A stretch of 64,000 nucleotides of DNA from Notolepis coatsorum (taxonomy: Eukaryota > Chordata > Actinopteri > Aulopiformes > Paralepididae): contig OZ020599.1 in assembly GCA_963971535.1 (NCBI GenBank), positions 94,239,897 to 94,303,896 of the forward strand, written 5' to 3'. Under the pieces are notes generated by a model. It worked only from the letters and a program-made list of their open reading frames with translations, was not told the DNA's origin and did no database searches. Positions 46,181 to 57,082 of the stretch are shown in pieces (the stretch's first letter is position 1; every line of letters starts with the position of its first letter). The translations under genes and the position numbers were made by a program.

Positions 46181-47113
46181 ATGGAAGTGGCCGGCTTTTA
46201 CGACGGGGACAGCTTTGCTTTCCACGGTAGAAACGGCGTGATCAGCCCCGTCAGCTCCAACACTTACAGGCGGCTTGGCGACCCGATGACGGAGCTCGGC
46301 GGCATAGACCCGACCGAGAAGGCGATAGACTTCGGCGTTTACCTGGACGCGGCGCTGCACTGTCAGCCGCCGGTGGCCACGCTGCACCGCCAGCAGACGC
46401 CGCACCAGGGGGACGTGTTCTCGGCGTTCCTCGCGGAGGAGAGCAAGATCAAGAGAGTCGCGACTTTACACAACTACAAGAACTACCCGTCCGTGAGCGA
46501 GCTGGAGTCGAGTCAGTGCAACAACCTCATCAGGGGCCCGAGGGAGCAGCATTACGCGCTGGGCTACCCGGACGCGCAGCAGCAGGAGACCCGCGTGGAC
46601 ACCGTGTTCAGTCCCGAACTCAACGGGAGCCGCTACAGCAGGGCCGGTGAACGGGACGACAATAAAGAAGACGTGGTGAGGATGGACAACACCGGGTCGT
46701 CTGGTTTTGACATGAGGTCCTATCTCCATTACCAGTCCACCACTACTCCCAGCGGCAGCCTCGGTAACCTCTCCAGCAGCGCGTCCTCCACCTGCTCCAG
46801 TCCGCCCGGCACACCTGCGCCTCCCTCGGGTCCGGGCCACCGGTCGCCGTCGCACTCCGGGAAGATGTCCAGTGGCAGCAATAAGGGGAAGAAGCGCCTG
46901 AGCAAGGACAGCGACGAGTACAAGATGCGGCGGGAGAGGAACAACCTCGCCGTGAGGAAAAGCCGGGACAAAGCTAAAATGAGAAACATGGAGACTCAAC
47001 ACAAAGTGCTGGAACTGGCCGCGGAGAACGACCGGTTACAGAAGCGGGTGGAGCAGCTGGCCCGGGAGCTCACCACGCTGCGTAATCTGCTCTCTGCTAC
47101 TGGACAGTGCTAG
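46181..47113 (+). CDS. cebpb: C/EBP-beta, single-exon bZIP transcription factor
   Basis: A 310-residue nuclear bZIP activator that binds DNA as a dimer at TTGCGCAA-type sites (family knowledge). Start chosen at the ATG of [10 protein letters not shown], which matches the conserved MEVANFYYE start of vertebrate C/EBP-beta; the open frame begins 12 nt earlier only at a GTG. Domains: [10 protein letters not shown] (47-56), an activation box; [10 protein letters not shown] (78-87); serine-rich SSPPGTP (206-212), the likely kinase site; basic region [19 protein letters not shown] (248-266); leucine zipper with L279, L286, L293 and L300; C-terminus SATGQC. Internal Met168 and Met178 precede RSYLHYQ, the position where mammals start the short LIP isoform. 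Intronless, as in other vertebrates. GC-rich compared with flanks. Location next to PEDS1 supports beta over the delta paralogue. Confidence 0.93.
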   Translation: MEVAGFYDGDSFAFHGRNGVISPVSSNTYRRLGDPMTELGGIDPTEKAIDFGVYLDAALHCQPPVATLHRQQTPHQGDVFSAFLAEESKIKRVATLHNYKNYPSVSELESSQCNNLIRGPREQHYALGYPDAQQQETRVDTVFSPELNGSRYSRAGERDDNKEDVVRMDNTGSSGFDMRSYLHYQSTTTPSGSLGNLSSSASSTCSSPPGTPAPPSGPGHRSPSHSGKMSSGSNKGKKRLSKDSDEYKMRRERNNLAVRKSRDKAKMRNMETQHKVLELAAENDRLQKRVEQLARELTTLRNLLSATGQC

Positions 47114-47760
47114 GGGCCCTTTGGGCGGGTGGCCCCCACACACACCTCTCTCTCTCTCTGTGGAAACCGGTAGCGATGCCCTGGTGTTACTGTGATGATG
47201 GACTCTAAAAAATCCGGCAAGTTACACTGAGAAAAATGTTCAAAATGGTACGCTTACTATATGGTGAACATATAGCTACCGTCAGTTTACAAGGACACTT
47301 TGAATGAGTGGAGATTGCCGGGTGCGTGGATTGCGCAACCATTCGTGATTCTTGACATGTCACATTCGCTTTATTCTCAGTCGTAATTTTGTGAATGCAG
47401 TATTTTCTGTGCAGGTTTTACATACATAAACGAGTGGATTTATACCTTTTCCCTATCTGGAACACTGGTTGTCAAGGGAAGAGTTGTACTGCAGTGAAAT
47501 GATGCAACTCTTTGTAACAGTATTGGCAATGAATGAAATAAGTCTAATTATTTAATATTGAAGGTGAAATGCTTTAATTGTATTTGATATTTTATTGAAT
47601 TAAACAGATTTATACTTTGTTTATATGAATTTGTTTAGCATTTTCTTCGTTTTTGTCCTTTTTAAAGCAGGTTGATGGTGTGTTATGTTATTCGTGCCTC
47701 CGGTCATCACGCACACAATTAAAGTCAGACTGCATAATATCCTACATGAGGCATATGTCT
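47114..47760 (+). other. cebpb: cebpb 3' untranslated region
   Basis: No open frame. ATTAAA hexamers at 47599-47604 and 47718-47723 are candidate poly(A) signals; there is no AATAAA. ATTATTTAATATT near 47546 resembles an AU-rich instability element, as expected for an immediate-early factor. Confidence 0.5.
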
Positions 47761-48194
47761 TTTGACTTCAAGATATCTTGTATTCAGAGATTATGCCTAA
47801 TGTTATGCTAAAGAAACGTTGCAATCTCTTATTTCAAACCTGAGCTGCTATTTTAGGTGTTGTGTGTGAATTATTCAGACATATAGTCGCCAACATAGTC
47901 ATGGGGAAGATGGTTCTGTTCTGGCGTGGCCTTTTATGAATCCAGTCACCCTTTAGACATTATTCTAATAAGGATTCTGATCTATTGACCCCATGCTGCA
48001 TCTAGTTCCTGCTGAGCAACATGCATGATTGTAATGTCATTCTTACATAAGCGCTGTCTCGATACCAAAATATGATCACAAATAATGTTTGGAGATTGAG
48101 ACGTGTTGGAGATTGTGAGACGTGTACTCCACTTCTATCATACATGTCGAGGGTCCGGATGACCGCCTCTAAATCATTAGTGTTAGTAGTGATT

Positions 48195-48698
48195 TTTTTT
48201 TTATCCACTTTTTCTCCCATTTTTCTATATTTTCTCCCATCCCAATTTCGTATCATCCAATTCAACCCTCCCCTGTCACGAACGCTGTTTCTTGCCTCCC
48301 ACAAGCCGGCTGCAATGTGGACTAAGTCATACATAGCACAAGTCCCCTCCGGTACTTGAGGTAACAGCAGTCGCATCTTTTCACCTGCGCAGCTCGATCT
48401 CTCAGTGGCGAGGAGTAACGCGTGGGAGGCTCACGCTCATAGATATCTATAGCTCACGCTGCCCCCGACACTTCCTGATTCTACTGCGCAGGCGCACCAA
48501 CCGACCTGTAGGAGTCGCTGTCCACAACGCCCGATCCCCACCCATCAGTTTCCCACCCCCTAATACGGCCAATGTGTATTAGTACGGACGACCAGCTAAA
48601 CTGAAAGCAAATGTGGAGCGCTGGACTCTAACAGGCAAGCCCAGCGTCTCCAGATTTCATGGCGAGCGCCTTGCCCACTACACCACGTAGCCGCCCGC
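48195..48698 (-). mobile_element. tRNA-headed SINE, full length
   Basis: 17-bp duplication TAGTGTTAGTAGTGATT at 48178-48194 and 48699-48715. The head at the right end (GGGCGGCTACGTGGTGTAGT on the minus strand) and T-rich left end give the orientation. Same family as 3338-3796. Confidence 0.82.
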
Positions 48699-48715
48699 TA
48701 GTGTTAGTAGTGATT

Positions 48716-50445
48716 ATTGATCTTGACCGATCAGATCCATGGTAAAAACGGCCAATGTTACTGTTTCACAGAGGAAAGAACGCATGTATAGGGGAAATTA
48801 AGGGTCTCTTTATTTTGACCATTATGCTACAAAATGCTGACAATTTTCTCCATTAAGAGGCTCTAAGACACAAAGTATAGCTGTGGATCCTGATGTGCAA
48901 ACGCCAATTCACACTGAAAATCCTTTTTGCTGCAGGGAAAGAGAGAACGACTCAATCAAACTCCGTGCAGCAAAGAATTGTTGGCTTAATCTTTATCACA
49001 CAGCTCTGTCAACATTCTGTTGGGTCCACTGACCCAGAGAACGGTTCAAGGCTGCATAGAAATTAATCAGCAACTAACCCCATGCCACCACCTTGAGAGT
49101 CAATACAGCAGGTTTGCCAGTGTTCTATAGCCCCTATTACACTCAGGTATCAAGTGGGGCTTGTCAGAGCCATGACATTTGCTTATTATATGATTTTTTT
49201 AAAGCAAGGGTTTAGAAATCACAATATGTTGATTTGACATCTTCCTCACCACGACACGAATCGCATACATTTTTATTTATTTTGCTGGATCTTATTTCTC
49301 AACCAAATAAGACCAGCAAGGCCCCACTTGACCCTGATGTTGAGAGGGAAAAAAGCCGCTATTTAACTATTTGCATGATGAATTGATCGGCTTAATTCAT
49401 TGTCTGGGTTAGTTACATTGTTGGGTTAGTCGTCGTCGGTCAACAAGTTATCCGGGTCAAGAAACCTGTTATGCCTTCTGAGAGAGAGAGAGAGAAACAC
49501 AGAGACAGACTGGCTGAGGGACTCCCACTATCATCAGAACATGGATATGCTGATCATTCATCACAATTCAGGGTGGGGAGTCTTCCCTCTGCCCCCCACG
49601 CCCTCCCCCCATTTACACTTGAACAAAGTTGAAAAACCCATTCTGCCAGTTTTTCAAGTGAGGCTGCATTCACTACACTGGCACCCAAAGAGAGACACAC
49701 ACACACTGCTGTGGAAATATAGGTCAAGCTGAAGTATAAACACAGCAATTTCGTGTATCATTATACACAGAAAAGTAGACCATTTGAAACCCAGTGGATT
49801 TCTCAACACTCTCCTCCATGATGAACAGCTAAGCTGTGGGGGGTGTTGCGCAACATCCTCTTGTTCCAGCGCATCAGTGAATTAAGACTGTTACACCCAG
49901 TGTAAAAAAAATAAGACAATGCTTTCCTCATAAATACACGGCAATACATTCTGTTTAGTTATTGCGGCGCCGGTACGGTTTTCAAAATGGCACAAGTGGG
50001 AATCCATGCTGTCGACACGGCCAAGATCAATATCAAAATCATATTCTTGTATAGCAGAATGGAACACACAGAATGTGTTGTTATTATTATATGTCATTGG
50101 TGTTTACCCTCGCATAATAGCTGAGGAAAAGAAAGTGCTTACAGTCTTGGCACACAGGGGTTTAGCCATTCCGAAGTTACATTCTTTCATGGATGACCTA
50201 GTAATTCCCTACAGGAGGCCCGTAGTCTTGCCTTGCTCCTGGATCAGGAGAGGGAAATTCCCACACAGCACAGCAGGATGACCTGGAACGCTTGGCCCAA
50301 CCCACTTCAGATGTTACCGTCAATGGTGCAGTGACTGTCCGTAAACCCGGCGTTGCGTCACCCCCCCCCCAGCAGGCCAGACGCCCTCCCAAAAGACCTC
50401 CTCTGATAAAGCAATACAAACAGAGCACCGTGTTCCCAGGCATGT

Positions 50446-50446
<1 letters not shown>
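48716..50446. other. No gene seen downstream of cebpb
   Basis: Mostly unique-looking AT-rich sequence. (GA)n run near 49480-49494. Several short open frames have no recognisable content. Possible distal regulatory DNA of cebpb. Confidence 0.4.

Positions 50447-50483
<37 letters not shown>
50447..50483. repeat. (CA)n microsatellite
   Basis: About 18 CA units followed by CGCGTGTG. Confidence 0.95.
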
Positions 50484-50485
<2 letters not shown>

Positions 50486-50642
50486 GTGTGCACACACCCA
50501 GACACACTTTGCACACACTACTTACACACTGTGATCACCCTATTAAAGTGTAGAGCTATTTTTGCATACATGATAATACTGTGACTATTATTGTACTGTA
50601 ATGATAAGACTATTGTAGCCTGCTGCTGCAGTGTCATTTAAA

Positions 50643-50901
50643 ATGGTAAACGGACTGCATTTATGTAGCAGCTTTTATCCAAAGCGCTTTACAACTCATG
50701 CCTCACATTCACTCACACATTCGCACACACAGACGGCAGAGGCGACCATGCAAGGTGCCAACCTGCTCATCGGGAGCTGTTAGGGGTTAAGTGTCTTGCT
50801 CAAGGACACTTTGACACATGCTGCCTAGGAGGAGCCGGAATCGAACCGGGAACCGTCCGATTACCAGACGACCGCTCGACCTCCTGAGCCACTGTCGCCC
50901 C
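50643..50901 (-). mobile_element. tRNA-headed SINE with LINE2-type tail
   Basis: Reverse complement of the 24927 family: head GGGGCGACAGTGGCTCAGGA at the right end, GGTTCGATTCC inside, tail with AAAGCGCTTTGGATAAAAGC at the left. Confidence 0.8.
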
Positions 50902-51181
50902 ACGAGATGAACGTTTAGTGCTACTTTATCCCGGCTGCTACTCGATGTCATTTGATTTCAAGCCTTATTTATCTTTATTTTACCTTTATTCTATTTTTAT
51001 TCTATGTTTTCTATTTACTCATTTTATCCTACCCTATTGTCATTGTTGTTGCTGCTGCAAGGTCAAGGTCAAGAGCAAAGACCTTTCTTAGAGCAAAGAA
51101 ACTAAGAAACTAAGATTTCACTCTGTTCTGAAAAAGTATTGGTGATGTAACAATAAAGATTCTGATTCTGATTCTGATGAG

Positions 51182-51197
51182 CACACAGACACACACA

Positions 51198-51290
<93 letters not shown>
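51182..51290. repeat. (CA)n microsatellite, long
   Basis: About 50 CA units with one CACT interruption near 51199. Confidence 0.96.
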
Positions 51291-51292
<2 letters not shown>

Positions 51293-51589
51293 CGTATACA
51301 TTTGCACTACCTCTTCTACCTCATTTTTGCATTTTGTACATTTTAGTTTTGTACATTGTATATTTTGTATAGTGTTTGGTCATTACTCTTTTACTTTTTT
51401 ACTGTATGAAGCACAATCTCAGGAGGGTCATATAGAACCAAGCATTTCACTGTTCGATGAGGGACAGTGTGGAAGGGATGCATGCCAGGCTGTCATGGTT
51501 GAGGGTGGAAGACAGACTGGCTTGTAGCATCATCCTCTTTGGTAGAAATATCTGTACCATGAGAGTGCCTATATGTTTAAACTTTATAT

Positions 51590-51805
51590 ACATAGATTAT
51601 ACATACTAAAGATCAACATGTTTATAATACCAGACATGCAGCTATGGAAAGAGTCACGCTTCCACTACCCAAATTAAAGAAAACTGTAATGTATAGAGCT
51701 ATGTCAAACTGGAACAAACTGCCATTACATGATTTACATCTAACACATATTCATATTACCAGTAAGACAAGTTTAAAACAGCGATTTTACAGAAATAAAT
51801 AATTT
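51590..51805 (+). repeat. LINE C-terminal remnant
   Basis: Reads RVTLPLPKLKKTVMYRAMSN then WNKLP, the usual ending of a fish LINE reverse transcriptase, followed by a short 3' sequence. Confidence 0.5.
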
Positions 51806-51959
51806 TATGATATACTTTTTTTTTCATCCAAATTAGGGCATTTGTGTGGTGGTAGGTGAGAATTGGGACCTCTGTCACCTCTCCACTTCTGTGGAGCTTC
51901 ATTCATGTAGACAGACAAATTACTATCTTTACTGTCATTATTATTCTTTGTTTTGGTGT

Positions 51960-53250
51960 TGAATGAATGAATGAAAACTTTATTTAACAGATTGCAGAAT
52001 GGGTACAATACAGTACAGCTCAATACACACAATTGTTAAGGGGATGAAGACCAGAGAAAGACGTTTGTCTTGTTTACATCAGGGTCCCCCATTTTCATTT
52101 CATATTGACATGACATACTCAACATACATGACATTTATGGCATAGGGACATAGGTATTTAGTACTGATACATTTGTGACATATACGGTATTCAAATATAC
52201 AGTACTGTTACTCATAGATCCTGACAGAGTATATACATATGATGGGGAGGGGACTGTACATTAGGAGGGGATGGGTGGGTGGGAGAGAAATATACATATA
52301 CAGCGGGGAGAGAATATATACATGCAGTGGGGAGGAGACTGTCTATTAGGAGGGGGTGGGGGGTTTGGACATTTACGGTGGCCAGTTTTGAATTGCAGCC
52401 TCCCGTAGGTGCTCTTTAAGAGCGGTTTTGAATGGTTTTGAATGTGGGTAGGGATTCACATTCCTTTACAGCTTTGGGTAGGGCATTCCACATTGATGTG
52501 GCATAATTGCGAAACGTGTTTAGTCCCTTGTTTGAGCCGAATCTGGGTTTAACATGATTTGTTGAGCTTCCTCTGGTGTTGTGGTTGTGGTATTCACTGA
52601 CCTTTGGGAAGCATTTTGACATGTACATGGGTACCTTAGTCGTATAGTGTATCTTGTAGACCAGGCCCATTGCAAGTTGCTGTACTCTGTCGTCTACTCT
52701 AAGCCATCCTAGGTTGTCAAAGTGTGCAGGGGTGAGGTGGGTTCTAGGGGTAAGGTCAAGTAGTAGTCTGACTAGTTTGTTTTGTGATGTTTGTGATCTT
52801 GTTTTTAGCGCCTTTGAGGTGCTTTGGTACCATGAGGTGCAAGCATAGTCGTAGTACCCTTGAATGAGTGCTCCTGCCAGAGTCTTCAGGGTATTCTTGT
52901 TTACCAGAGAGGAGATCCGGTACAAGAATCTAGTTCGTTGGTTGACTTTTTTTATTACATTGGATTGGATGCCATTTTGTCACAGGAAAGATTTGCCTCT
53001 AGGATGGAACCCAGGTAGGTAATTTCATCTTTCCTTGTGACAATATTGTCACCCACTGTAACTGAGAAGCCGTCGGTCTTGCTGAGTTTGTTATATGAAC
53101 CGAAGAGAATGGACTCTGTTTTGCACATGTGTAATGATAGTTTGTTATCAGCGAGCCATATGCAGATTTTGCCTAGTTCCGAGCTGAGGGTTTTTTCAAC
53201 CTGCAACTTGTTCTTGTCAGAGACCAGCAGGGCTGGAGTCGTCCGCAAAC
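51960..53250 (-). mobile_element. (ATTC)n-tailed LINE, 5'-truncated copy
   Basis: Tail at the left (GAATGAATGAATGAAAAC), untranslated region to about 52380, then coding 52416-52925 ([56 protein letters not shown]), a frame break near 52955 and SDKNKLQVEKTLSSELGKIC up to 53248. It stops just short of the FADDS catalytic motif. It contains a 12-bp duplication (TTTTGAATGGTT) near 52425. Confidence 0.87.
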
Positions 53251-53425
53251 GACTCAGCTTGTTGCTTGTACAATGTGCATGGAAGTATTGTTTTATTGTG
53301 ATTGTACAATGATTTTATGTTTGAATGTGTTATGTTATTTTGAAAGGACCCCAATAAGAGTAGTTGTTACTGAGGTAACAACTAATGGGGATCCTAAATA
53401 AACTAAACTAAACTGTACTGTATGG
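53251..53425 (+). repeat. LINE 3' tail of another family
   Basis: Ends GGGGATCCTAAATAAACTAA ACTAAAC, preceded by GACCCCAATAAGAGTAG. Confidence 0.5.
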
Positions 53426-53436
53426 GTACCTACGAA

Positions 53437-53582
53437 TTGAAAATGGGGGACCCTGATGTAAACAAGACAAACGTCTTTCTCTGGTCTGCATCCCCTTAAC
53501 AATTGTGTGTATTGAGCCGTAATACTGTATTATACCCATTCTGCAATCTGTTAAATAAAGTTTTCATTCATTCATTCATTCA
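53437..53582 (+). mobile_element. LINE 3' tail only (about 146 bp)
   Basis: GAATTGAAAATGGGGGACCC to TTAAATAAAGTTTTC (ATTC)n. Starts at the same internal position as the tail-only copies at 4233 and 38440. Confidence 0.8.
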
Positions 53583-54059
53583 CCTTATAGCTTATATATG
53601 ACAAATAAAATGAAACTTGAAACACACACTGGCCATTTGAATGTCTCTAGGATTTATTATTTTGTAATTGAAGGAATCTTTTATCACTTCAATATATTGT
53701 TGAGAGCACTCTGGTTACAGTTGTCTTGTGGCTAGTTGTTCCTCAAAAACGCTGTCCCTGGCAACATAATACGAGTGGTTCTGTGTGTGATCAGAACACT
53801 TCTCACATCTAATCCGCTTTCTTATTCAACTGGAACAAACTCTTATGTCCATTTATTGTTTCCTTTAAAACAGACCCATTTTTCTCAGATGCATCACTAA
53901 TGATTGATACGACACTCCTTTATGAGAAGGTTGGTTGATCCTCTCTGATGGAGAGGAGCAACAAACACTGGTATTTGTTAATTTTTAAGGCTCTTATTGG
54001 CAAGGTATACCTCCTTATACTACATCATTATTGGAATGGAATTTTGGAACCTATGGATT

Positions 54060-54465
54060 CAGATTCAGATTCCTTTATTGAGCCATTTGTGTAAAACACA
54101 TTGGTAATTTTTGCAGCAATACAGTGTATGCATTTTCTATCTTTTTTCACAGTAAACAACACCAACACAGACAAGAAACGAAACAGTGCAGTGGGGGATT
54201 AATCAATAAAGTACATATATATAAAGTGAAGAGTGCAGAGATCCAGTACGGACTAGTGCAGTGCAGTCAGTTGTGCCAGTGTCACTTGGGGGCAGAGGAG
54301 GGGGGGGGGGGGGGGACCTGAGGCATTGATCGAGCTTTCACAGCCTTTGGGATCCTCAGCCTTCTCCCAGAGGGGAGCAGGGTGAAGAGGCTGTGACCGG
54401 GGTGGGATGGGTCGGCCATGATCTTCCTCGCCCTCTTCAGCGCCCTGGAACCCGTTCTATTGACT
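54060..54465 (-). repeat. LINE 3' untranslated region, minus strand
   Basis: Starts GATTCAGATTCCTTTATTGA and contains GTGACCGGGGTGGGATGG and ATCTTCCTCGCCCTC, features of fish LINE leaders/tails. Includes a G run at 54300-54315. Confidence 0.5.
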
Positions 54466-54790
54466 GGCTGTGGTCCCCCGAGTTTGCTCTGAACAGGGTA
54501 AATCTGTATTTTGCTATGATGCCTCTAGCTCATGGAATGAACTCCAACAGTCCTTAAAGCTTGAGATTCTCCCCTCTGTTGCGGAGTTTAAAACATTACA
54601 GCAACACAGCTATTCTTACTTTTGTCTCGCTTTGTTGTCTTATTGGTATGATTTTATATGCTGTGTGATTTGATATGCCTTTTTGCCTTGCTTATTTGTG
54701 TATGTACACTCGACGTGACTGTACTGTAAGTGAGGGAAACCTCAGTTGCCTTTCGAGTTTAAATAAAGGTTTGAAATGGAATGAAAACAT
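54466..54790 (+). mobile_element. LINE 3' end
   Basis: Reads VPRVCSEQGKSVFCYDASSS then WNELQQSLKLEILPSVAEFK and a tail ending TTTAAATAAAGGTTTGAAAT. Same family as 21535-21870. Confidence 0.65.
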
Positions 54791-54984
54791 CCTTATTACA
54801 TCCAAAGAAGTATTATGTACTGTATGCATGTAACACATGACACCCAAGGTTTACATTGTAATTGCCACAAACAAATGACAAACATAAACATATTCACATA
54901 CACTGCAGAGACCCTGAAATGGGGTAAAACCGATGGGAAGGGGTTGTTGATGGCAGACACATTGCAAATAATTTTTAGTGTCTG

Positions 54985-55173
54985 TTCTGTTTCGTTATGG
55001 ATCTCGCTCAGCATCATACTGCACTGTACTTCACTTCGTGCACGAGCACTGAATAAAAAATTCCACCATGTACCTTTACATCCCAACATTCGTCTGGCCA
55101 CACCCCCATCCGCTTACCTTCATAAGCAGGAGTGTGGTCACCTACTCGCCTCCTTCTTCACTTTCACCACAAG
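54985..55173 (+). repeat. DIRS left inverted terminal repeat
   Basis: TTCTGTTTCGTTATGG at the outer edge, then CTCAGCATCATACTGCAC and the shared arm to CACCACAAGG. Confidence 0.85.
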
Positions 55174-55292
55174 GAAGTGCCTTCGGTAGATCCCCACTTG
55201 ACGAGGTTGTTAGCTGAAGAAAGTTGAGACGTGTTTACATTGTGCTTATTTTTTTCTTCTCTCATATTTTCGATAGAAAAAACTAAGTCATA

Positions 55293-55703
55293 ATGTCTAC
55301 TCCGGAGAGTCGTGTTCGCAACGCTACTCTTCACCAGCGGTTCTCCATTTCCGCCTCCGTCGTGCGTCTTGGAGCGGGGCTGAGACCTCTCTCGTGGTCG
55401 GCAGCCACGCCCGGTAGGCGTCCGATGGGTAGTTTGCCTCTCCAAGGAGCTGGTGCACCGGTGCCGTCGCCTGTGCGATGGCCTGGTTCCGGCTCTGGTT
55501 CCTCTGTTTCCGAGGAATCGTCCGCTGTTGGGCGGCCGGTTCCCTTGGTTGCAGGGGATTTGAGACGCAAACATTTTGCGTCGGCTCGCTCCCGTCGCAA
55601 GATGGTGGCTTGCAGACGCGAACGGCCCGGTTTTCGTGAGTTGCTGGAGCCAGGTGAGGATGCGTCGTCTCTACATGCCCGATGGAAACAGAGGACTACA
55701 TGA
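55293..55703 (+). CDS. DIRS gag-like N-terminal frame
   Basis: 136 codons from ATG (MSTPESRVRNATLHQRFS). Serine- and arginine-rich, with no catalytic motif. It overlaps the next frame by 22 bp at 55682-55703. It is either a separate small protein, the N-terminal part of gag joined by frameshifting, or a part cut off by an indel; sequence alone cannot decide. N-terminal regions of DIRS gag proteins are poorly conserved. Confidence 0.5.
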   Translation: MSTPESRVRNATLHQRFSISASVVRLGAGLRPLSWSAATPGRRPMGSLPLQGAGAPVPSPVRWPGSGSGSSVSEESSAVGRPVPLVAGDLRRKHFASARSRRKMVACRRERPGFRELLEPGEDASSLHARWKQRTT

Positions 55704-57082
55704 CAGAGGCGGACGGGTTCTTATTTGAAGGCCCGGTGGAGACAGGTATCCCGCCCGTCCAGGTAACACTGGAGGGGGGTGAGATGTCTCCTTGGGGCGC
55801 CTCGTTCAAAGACGTTGGGGAAGAACCTCTGACTCGTCGGCGGGATGCCCTGCTATCAGCCACATCGGAGTGTGGCTCCTTGACCAGTAGTAGCCTGCTG
55901 TATGTGAGGGATGCGGGCTCGGTGGAGGAAAGTCTGCAGGGGGAAATGCAGGCTTTGTTTCCCGAGCTCATGGCGGCGGCGGCAGTCGCAAACGGCGTGC
56001 CGCTGCCGCAGCCACTGCCTGTTCCTGTCCCTGATGATCTCATAGGTCATCTATGGCAGCGTCGCCCGGTGAGAGGGGTGGACGTTGTCTACCCATTTTT
56101 CCCCTCAATGGCGGCCTATGTCCGTCAGGGCCAGGTGGTCTCCCACATCATAGGTCTTACTCCTGCCTACGTGCAAGTCACGCGGGTGGCGGGTTTGGTC
56201 GACGGTATGAAGGAGGGCGTGCCACGGCTTGATAGGCCGATGGTGGCGCTCCTTTGTCCGGAAGTGGTGTGGGAGCCTTTACGGAAGCCGGTTCCCCAAG
56301 GGAAATCGGCGAGGCGGTTGGCATACTGGAGTGACCAGTCATTTATTTCCGGAACACAATCTCTAGCTGCCGCGTCTAACATCACGCAGCTGGCAAGATT
56401 CATGTCCGGGATATTGACGGGCGGCATGGAGCTGAGTGATGTACAACATGACCAGCTCGCCCAGGCGGCAGGAGCTATCCTGCATCTGACTCAGCCGCAG
56501 GCTATAGCCGCTGGGAAAGTGTGTGCCCTGGCAACTCTGGTCCAGCGCCACCTTTGGCTGGAGCAGGCTCGTGTGCCGGAGAAGAAGAGAGTTCCACTTC
56601 TGACGGCACCCCTCTCCGATGCTGGACTATTTGGGAAGGCCCTGCAGTTGATGACCTCGACGTGCAGAGAGATGCAGGAGGAGCGCTCCGTGCTCCAGCC
56701 TCATTTTCCCCCTCCCGATGTCGCCGGTGGAGTCAGACGGCTGCCACGTCGTCGATCAACTTCCGCCGTGGCCGCTGCTGCCACCACCGCCACTGCTGGT
56801 CCTTCGAAGAAGAAGGCCAGGAGGAGAGAGGGCGCCTCCGCTACAGCCGGCCCATCTACGCCCGGAGACGACGTAGGGACCTTCGAGACCAGCCGCCGAT
56901 TGTTTACCGTCCCTCCGGTGCTCCCCGGGGTGGCAAATCCCGAGCGGCTCGCGGCAGGCGTCGCTAGGACCCAGTGTTTTTTTCCCCCTGCGGTCCCCTC
57001 TGTTTCCTTCCCGGCCCACCATAATATGATTTTGTTCGAAAATAAAGAGTCCCCTCTAAAGGGGGACAGTATTCTTTGTTAA
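55682..57082 (+). CDS. DIRS gag-like protein, main frame
   Basis: 466 codons from METEDYMTEADGFLFEG. The block LVQRHLWLEQARVPEKKRVP then LLTAPLSDAGLFGKALQ (residues about 285-325) matches the signature of DIRS gag proteins as I recall it (QLWLSL..., ...DAP...GLFG). Before it, LAAASNITQLARFMSG and QPQAIAAGKVCALATLV are alpha-helical, as expected for a capsid. The C-terminal part is basic (PSKKKARRREG). In the +1 frame up to 56967 another basic tail (GAPRGGKSRAARGRRR) looks like a plausible original C-terminus, so a frameshift near 56830 is possible. AATAAA at 57041 lies inside the end of this frame. The likely role is a nucleic-acid-binding capsid protein. Confidence 0.7.
   Translation: METEDYMTEADGFLFEGPVETGIPPVQVTLEGGEMSPWGASFKDVGEEPLTRRRDALLSATSECGSLTSSSLLYVRDAGSVEESLQGEMQALFPELMAAAAVANGVPLPQPLPVPVPDDLIGHLWQRRPVRGVDVVYPFFPSMAAYVRQGQVVSHIIGLTPAYVQVTRVAGLVDGMKEGVPRLDRPMVALLCPEVVWEPLRKPVPQGKSARRLAYWSDQSFISGTQSLAAASNITQLARFMSGILTGGMELSDVQHDQLAQAAGAILHLTQPQAIAAGKVCALATLVQRHLWLEQARVPEKKRVPLLTAPLSDAGLFGKALQLMTSTCREMQEERSVLQPHFPPPDVAGGVRRLPRRRSTSAVAAAATTATAGPSKKKARRREGASATAGPSTPGDDVGTFETSRRLFTVPPVLPGVANPERLAAGVARTQCFFPPAVPSVSFPAHHNMILFENKESPLKGDSILC

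Noticed and set aside
46172-47002. Long antisense frames over cebpb
   Set aside because: Shadows of a GC-rich coding exon on the opposite strand; no recognisable protein.
51102-51527. CVCVCV and THTHTH frames
   Set aside because: Translations of a (CA)n microsatellite.
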